In this document: positions 59,171 through 64,000 of the stretch, piece after piece
Numbering within the stretch: position 1 is the stretch's first letter
How the letters are laid out: the number at the start of each line of letters is the position of its first letter
Origin: Myrica gale
Taxonomy: Eukaryota; Streptophyta; Magnoliopsida; Fagales; Myricaceae
Reading direction: 5' to 3'
Assembly (NCBI GenBank): GCA_963930655.1
Contig: OZ005609.1
Location: forward strand, 23,881,001-23,945,000
DNA: 64,000 nucleotides
Position numbers and translations under genes: made by a program
The notes under the pieces: model-generated
The model's database searches: none
The model's input: the letters and a program-made list of their open reading frames with translations, nothing else
Told to the model about the DNA's origin: nothing

Positions 59171-60412
59171 TTAGAGTAGTCCCAGCAGTATTTTTGTTAT
59201 AATAGATAATCACTTTAACAAAAAAAAAGATGAAAAATACTTCCTAATAGATTCTAATAATTTTTAATAAAAAAAATTAACATTTGAACATTGATTCTCT
59301 ATTTTTAAAGAACCACCGGTAATTCACTATCTTAAAATATTAATATTTCACTTCTTTTTCTCTTTTTTTTTCTTTTTCCCAGCTCTCACGCTCTCTCTCT
59401 GGTCTTCATCTGTGTACAAAGTAATCTCTCTCGTCTACGAAGATATAATTTAAATCTCCAGTCTCTTCAAGTTCGTCACATTAATTCTCTCTCTCCCCCT
59501 CATATTGTAGGATTTTTTTTGTTCGACTATTGTTCATGCCTTTTAGGTTTCTATTATTGTTTTTCCTAATTCTTTGTCTTTTAAATTTATTTCTTAGGCA
59601 GTGACTTGCATTTACAAAAATCAGAGTTTAATGTTTTTCTCCTTCGAGTTCGAATCAATTTGTGTTTCCTTCAGTTTTGTTTGGTTGCCGATAAAATTTT
59701 GGAAAGGATAGTTGCATCTGAAATATGTGTGATTTAACTAATTCATTGTTTTGTCTTTTCTGTGAAAGCAATGGCTATTGATTAAATTCTGTGTGAGCTA
59801 AATTATTGTTGAGTTAATTATTTCAATTAACATTTTTTTCCAAAGTATCTAATTCTTTGGATGGGTTTCACCTTTAGTTGAAATTGGTTTATGTAGCAAC
59901 ATGCCATTTGTAATTGCTATGATGTGTACTCTTTTTTGGTTTTTTCATGAGTTTGAAGTAATTGCTAAGTTGCTTTAGTATTCTTCCTGTTTATGGATCA
60001 TTCTCCATTGTTAATAAAATGATTATTCATTTATGTATATATTAGAAAAGAACTAATTTCAACTTTCCTCAATTATTAAAATGTTATCATTGCGTGCTTA
60101 TATTAGGATAGATTCTTAAGAGCAAGGTGATACGTCATTCATGGAGCTTTTACAAGAAGATACTAACATGGACAACTCATTTTTGGATCAATCTCAACAA
60201 GTTACGACAAAACAAATATTTAAAAATGTAAATGTTAGATAAAGAATAAAGAAATTTTTGAAAAATAATATTTTAATGGAATAGTAAAAATAGATGGTTA
60301 AAATAGAGAAGCTGATGAGGCGTTTTTAAAAAGTTGATAGTTAAAATAGAGAAATATGCTTTTTAGTTAAAGTAGAGAGAGAATTTTGAATAAGTTGTTA
60401 TGAATACTCTTA
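59171..60412. mobile_element. PIF/Harbinger-like nonautonomous element with TTA duplication
   Basis: Ends GAGTAGTCCCAGCAG (from 59174) and, on the other strand, GAGTATTCATAACAAC (from 60409) are imperfect inverted repeats. TTA lies immediately outside both ends (59171-59173, 60410-60412), matching the TWA target preference of PIF/Harbinger. The 1236-bp interior has a CT-rich block and a short frame at about 60141-60239 (MELLQEDTNMDNSFLD...), but no transposase. Confidence 0.65.
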
Positions 60413-61230
60413 GCAATTAAAACTTGAACTCTAAATTTTTTTATTTCAAGACTAGTGTAACTATAACCGTTAAATTCAAGTCTTCATCTTACTTTCTGTC
60501 TAATAATTATCAGGCGACAACTTTCTCTGGGTCTTCATATACAAATATCGTTTTAAACTATTGATGAATTGCAAATCTAGGGCCAATATTTTTATGAAAT
60601 TGTAACTCTATTTTTAGTTTATTTTTTCCTTATTGCAACTAATGGACGACAAGTGAAAAATGATACACTTACGTATTGTTTTTTAAAAGGGGAAAATTTA
60701 CTTTGCACCCCTGAATTTTAGGGTCATTTCTAAGTTGCACTCACTTTTATCAATTTCGTTAGATTAGTACTCTACAGTTTATATTTACGCTGATTTCCAC
60801 CATGTACCTCAAATTGCAGTTAATTCTCACGGAAAATTAACCACATGTCGTCCACGTGACAACCCACCATTTGGATTGTCCATTTTGCCCTTCATTTAAC
60901 ACATATAAAGTTGCAACAAAGACACGTGTTCCTCTTTCTCGCATGGCAACTCGCGCACGTTCCTTCCTTCTCTCATTTCCTCCTTACATATCACGCACTC
61001 CTCCTTGCCCTATCAACTCCACAGACGACAGCGCCACCACAACAGCAGGCGATGCCGCCACCTTACGTGTTTGGATGGGTTCCATTCACTTTTTACACGC
61101 TTACGTGTAAGGTGCTGATTGGGCAACTGTGTGGACTCTGCTAAGCGTACATTTTTTCTGCTACTTTGCGCCACTGTAGCGATTACTCTTCGATTAGCTT
61201 GCACCTTTCCCTTCTTTTGTCTCTCCCTGT
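60413..61230. other. Intergenic; repeat-like text at 60680-60900
   Basis: The stretch with 'ctttgcacccctgaatttta' and 'ccattttgcccttcatttaa' resembles a type of plant nonautonomous DNA element (compare 2957-3307). Open frames nearby are not convincing. Confidence 0.4.
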
Positions 61231-61235
61231 CCAGC

Positions 61236-61917
61236 ACCACCACATTTCCATGGCCAACAATGAAAGAAATCCTTGTCGTCGGGCAGATTTCAAGAGCGGT
61301 TTCTGCCTGCATACAAGAACCTTTCACAGCCTCCAGCCCCGGGTCATGCTCCCTCCCCTCTCCCAACCTCTCTCCCTCACAGTACCATCAGTTGCAGGCT
61401 CAAGATCACAACAATGAAAACATATAATGGGTTACGGAAAATTCAGATATAAATTCAAAGAGCCAAAAGGCTTACTAGTCTCAGAATGCCGCAACGTGAA
61501 AAACATAGAAATAGAGGTTGAGAATTTGTCTCTCTGGTTGTCTCTCTATCTTCGTTCATTGATACACCCAACTTAACCGAACTCATCAGAGGAGTTCCAT
61601 ACTCTGCTTACAACCTTGGTCTCGCATCTGGACTTCCTAACAAATGTAAGATCAGCATTCCTTACAAGATCAGCCCCTCAGCAGATTGCAACAAGTATGA
61701 ATCATACTTTCCTACTCTCTCGATCTGCACATGTGTGTGAGAGCATGTGTTTATACTTGCATACTTGTAAAAGCATGTTTCTAATGCACGACGATTATGT
61801 GTATAATGCTGGCAACATGAGATCCACTACACATGACGCTAGTAGATATTTTATTTTAGTCCTTTTTTTAACCTTTTCCTGTTAAGATTGATGTAACCGT
61901 GTTGCAGTGTGAAGTGA
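61236..61917 (+). pseudogene. nsLTP-like gene remnant
   Basis: Non-specific lipid-transfer proteins are small secreted eight-cysteine proteins. About 61264-61330 reads VVGQISRAVSACI, the start of a mature nsLTP where the first Cys (CGQ) is lost. After a disordered ~220 bases with stops, 61590-61687 reads LGLASGLPNKCKISIPYKIS then PSADCNK, the standard nsLTP C-terminal half. A donor AA|GTATGAA follows it, and an acceptor TTGCAG at 61902-61907 leads to TGTGAAGTGA, giving the expected last codons (NVK stop) at the usual nsLTP intron position. The middle with CC and CxC cysteines is missing, so it is a pseudogene by this reading; a missassembled or differently spliced gene is possible. Confidence 0.5.
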
Positions 61918-62112
61918 ACGCGCAGAAAGAAGCCAGGGCAACTGAGCTTCACTCTCCACACGCGCCCACGCACAGCAGCTGCCAAGTTGCCTGTGACGTC
62001 AGCATCCACATCATCGCCACATCAACAGTGGGTCCCAGAGGTTCTGTGTCAGTAGTGCCACGTCTACATTGCCACATCAGCAGGGGGCAGTCTGCGTACC
62101 ACGTCAGCAGAG

Positions 62113-62400
62113 AATAGGGTTGTGCACCGACATATTCGGATTCGGAAATGATATATCCGAATCCGAATCGGAAAAAAATCGGATACCGGATTTACTATCC
62201 GAATCTGAACACCTACTATCCGGCGAATTCGGATATTCGGATTTCGGGTCGATTTCGGATCGGATTTCGGATTTGGGCCTACTTTGGGCCTGACGAATTT
62301 GGGCCTTTTTGCTACTTTGGGCCTGACGGATTTGGGCCTATTTTGCAGTGCTTTAGGGCAATCCGAATTTAACCTTAAGCCTAAGGTGTTTTTTTTGTAA
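62113..62400. repeat. hAT subterminal repeat array
   Basis: From the presumed element end (TAGGGTTGTGCACC) the next ~260 bases hold about a dozen close copies of ATTCGGAT/ATCCGAAT on both strands and, from 62272, GGGCCT-GACGAATTTGGGCCT-type units. Clustered short repeats beside the terminus are typical transposase-binding zones of hAT elements. Confidence 0.65.
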
Positions 62401-63130
62401 CACTCATAATTTAACAAATCATAACACGCACTAGATAGGTAGTGCTTGCCTATGTGCAGCGTGCTCAATAAAAGATGGTTGTGCGTGAAAACTGGTTAAA
62501 GAGTCAAAGACCCACTGTATTGTGGGAAACAGATGTACCTTAGACATGATAATGAGAAGTGAAAATAAAGAGTCAAAGACCCACTGTATTGTCCTCGGAT
62601 GAGCATCAAGTAGAAATGCTACCAAATAATGAGAAACTTGATTAAAAACTTTTGACACTGAAAAAAGAAAGTGATTCCACACTTCTAAATTATAATTAAC
62701 AGAAATAGCTAAATATAACAATTAAAAACAAACTATTCCATACTTTTAAATTATAATTAACAGAAATATTCACTAACTCGATAATGAACTATGCAAGTTC
62801 TAAAATTAATAACATTCCAAGTTTTCAAATATTTGACGAAGAAAAATGATGGTTTCCAAATTACATCCTGTAGAAAATGAATCAGTAGAATTACTGTTAG
62901 ATAGTAGAAGTAGGATAGAAAAAGAACAAATAAGTGTAATATTAAAAGTTACAAGTAAGATATTACTCACATGATGTCAATACCACACACTTTGAGAGTG
63001 TCTCTAATCCAATACATTCAAGATTCATCCAAAATGATACCCATGGGATCAACTTCCAATTCTATACAAAAATATGAAAACAACATTAATTACACAAAAA
63101 GAATAACCAAAACAATAAATGAATTGAATT

Positions 63131-63995
63131 TCATAAAACATTGTTACCTGAGTCTAGTCTAAAGCTTTCAAAGTCCTCAACGGCTTCTAAGACACGTTGG
63201 GCAGGGCTAATGGGTGATGACCTTAGCCAATTCTGAGCACATATGAGAGCCTCAACTGTTTTGGGAGCCAAGGAGCTCCGATAGGGATCCAGAAAGCGCC
63301 CTCCAGTGCTGAATGCAGACTCAGAAGCAACGGTAGTGATAGGAATAGCTAGCACATCTCGTGCAATTCGAGCAATAATTGGAAATTTGGTGGAGTTAAC
63401 CTTCCACCAAGTTAAAATATCAAACACTGAACTAGGGGACTCCACATCCTCCAAGTAATAACGTTCCAACTCACTCTTGCAATCTAACAAATTCCTAGAT
63501 GCCCGAGATTGATGGAATTCTTGCAAAATACACAGCGGATTTGAACTTCCCCTTTCCCTTCCCACTGTTGTGCCACTACTTTGAGAGTCATAATCATAGT
63601 CATCACAAATTTCACTGCCCATCCTAGGCCCATCTGAAGATAATCCATACTGTAGTGCCTATACAACCGCTCAACATCTACTTTCAAGATCTCAATAAAT
63701 TTTTCTCCTTCCTTAACACCCATAATCTTCTTGAACCAAAATTCTAGGGTGAAAATCTTGTAACGTGGGTCAAGGATAGCACCCACAAAAAAGAGCCTAT
63801 TGATCTTGTGGACATCCCCCAATATTTTTCATACTTCAACTTCATTCTAAAAGCCATGACACTCAACAAATCATCATGACTATCACAATATGTCATCAAA
63901 TGAGTATGAATGTAGGAGACTTCTTGAAAATGTAAATTAGAAGTGACATACATTGACCCAGAGAGTCGCATCGTAACATCATAGAAAATTTGCAA
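63131..63995 (-). pseudogene. hAT transposase C-terminal half, frameshifted
   Basis: Three overlapping minus frames together give the transposase: 63995-63744 ends MAFRMKLKYEKYWG; 63822 onward continues with FFVGAILDPRYKI, the conserved core before the dimerisation domain; 63622-63131 carries the hAT dimerisation domain (FDILTWWKVNSTKFPIIARIA, then ASESAFSTGGRFLDPYRSSL and VEALICAQNWL). Frameshifts near 63815 and 63620 break it. The catalytic N-terminal part lies outside the window. Confidence 0.9.
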
Positions 63996-64000
63996 AAATG

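Larger units (their letters stand above)
62113..64000 (-). mobile_element. hAT transposon 3' part, running off the window
   Basis: The transposase C-terminal part is encoded on the minus strand beyond 63131 and the element's 3' end lies at about 62113. The other end is outside the window. Between 62470 and 63130 is the AT-rich 3' region with two local direct duplications (27 bp exact at 62497-62523 and 62566-62592; and 'aaattataattaacagaaat' near 62688 and 62748). Confidence 0.7.

Noticed and set aside
1..64000. CRISPR array or bacterial operon
   Set aside because: The direct repeats are few, irregular or TE-related, and the genes are spliced plant genes.

Overview
This is nuclear DNA of a flowering plant, most likely a eudicot and possibly woody. 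The evidence is spliced genes with GT-AG introns, a full-size plant ABCG/PDR transporter, class III peroxidases, a plant S-adenosylmethionine synthetase with its 5'-UTR intron, eukaryotic tRNA genes, and dense plant transposon debris (LINE, Ty1/copia, hAT, PIF/Harbinger-like, foldback and MITE-like elements). The species cannot be named from the sequence alone. Layout: (1) 1-11.9 kb is a repeat nest. It holds poly(A) retroposons with target-site duplications, a copia RNase H end plus LTR, a copia gag fragment, a foldback element with ~160-bp arms, a 5'-truncated LINE, a TIR element flanked by 6-bp direct repeats, and several copies of a repeat that also lies behind the first peroxidase gene. 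(2) 11.9-17.4 kb carries two tandem one-intron class III peroxidase genes; the first has an in-frame TGA, the second is intact and has an antisense tRNA-Ile(UAU) gene inside its intron. (3) 18.8-19.1 kb encodes a small secreted Gly-rich protein. (4) 24.7-28.2 kb is a seven-coding-exon gene for a ZNF598/HEL2-type RING ubiquitin ligase, apparently with one GC-AG intron. (5) 29.1 kb has a tRNA-Phe gene. (6) 30.4-32.6 kb is an intact SAM synthetase gene. (7) 33.9-54.0 kb, minus strand, holds a 24-exon ABCG/PDR transporter gene, intact in frame (1451 aa by my exon model), and 3' of it a broken duplicate of its last four exons. (8) 54-62 kb is repeat-rich. It contains a ~3-kb spaced direct duplication into which TIR and poly(A) elements have inserted, a PIF/Harbinger-like element with TTA duplications, and an nsLTP-like pseudogene. 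(9) From 62.1 kb to the window edge is the 3' end of a decayed hAT transposon with a subterminal array of CGGAT-type repeats. The genes do not form one pathway. Peroxidases and the ABCG transporter suit cell-wall and secondary-metabolite or defence roles; SAM synthetase and the HEL2-type ligase are housekeeping functions (methyl donor supply and ribosome-collision quality control). I found no convincing wholly new protein system. The most unusual signals are architectural: nonautonomous retroposons sharing a GCGTGAGA-type hairpin core, the tRNA gene inside a peroxidase intron, the nonsense codon in peroxidase 1, the exon 21-24 ABCG pseudogene, and the GC-AG intron. Exon junctions were read by eye and could be off by a base or two.
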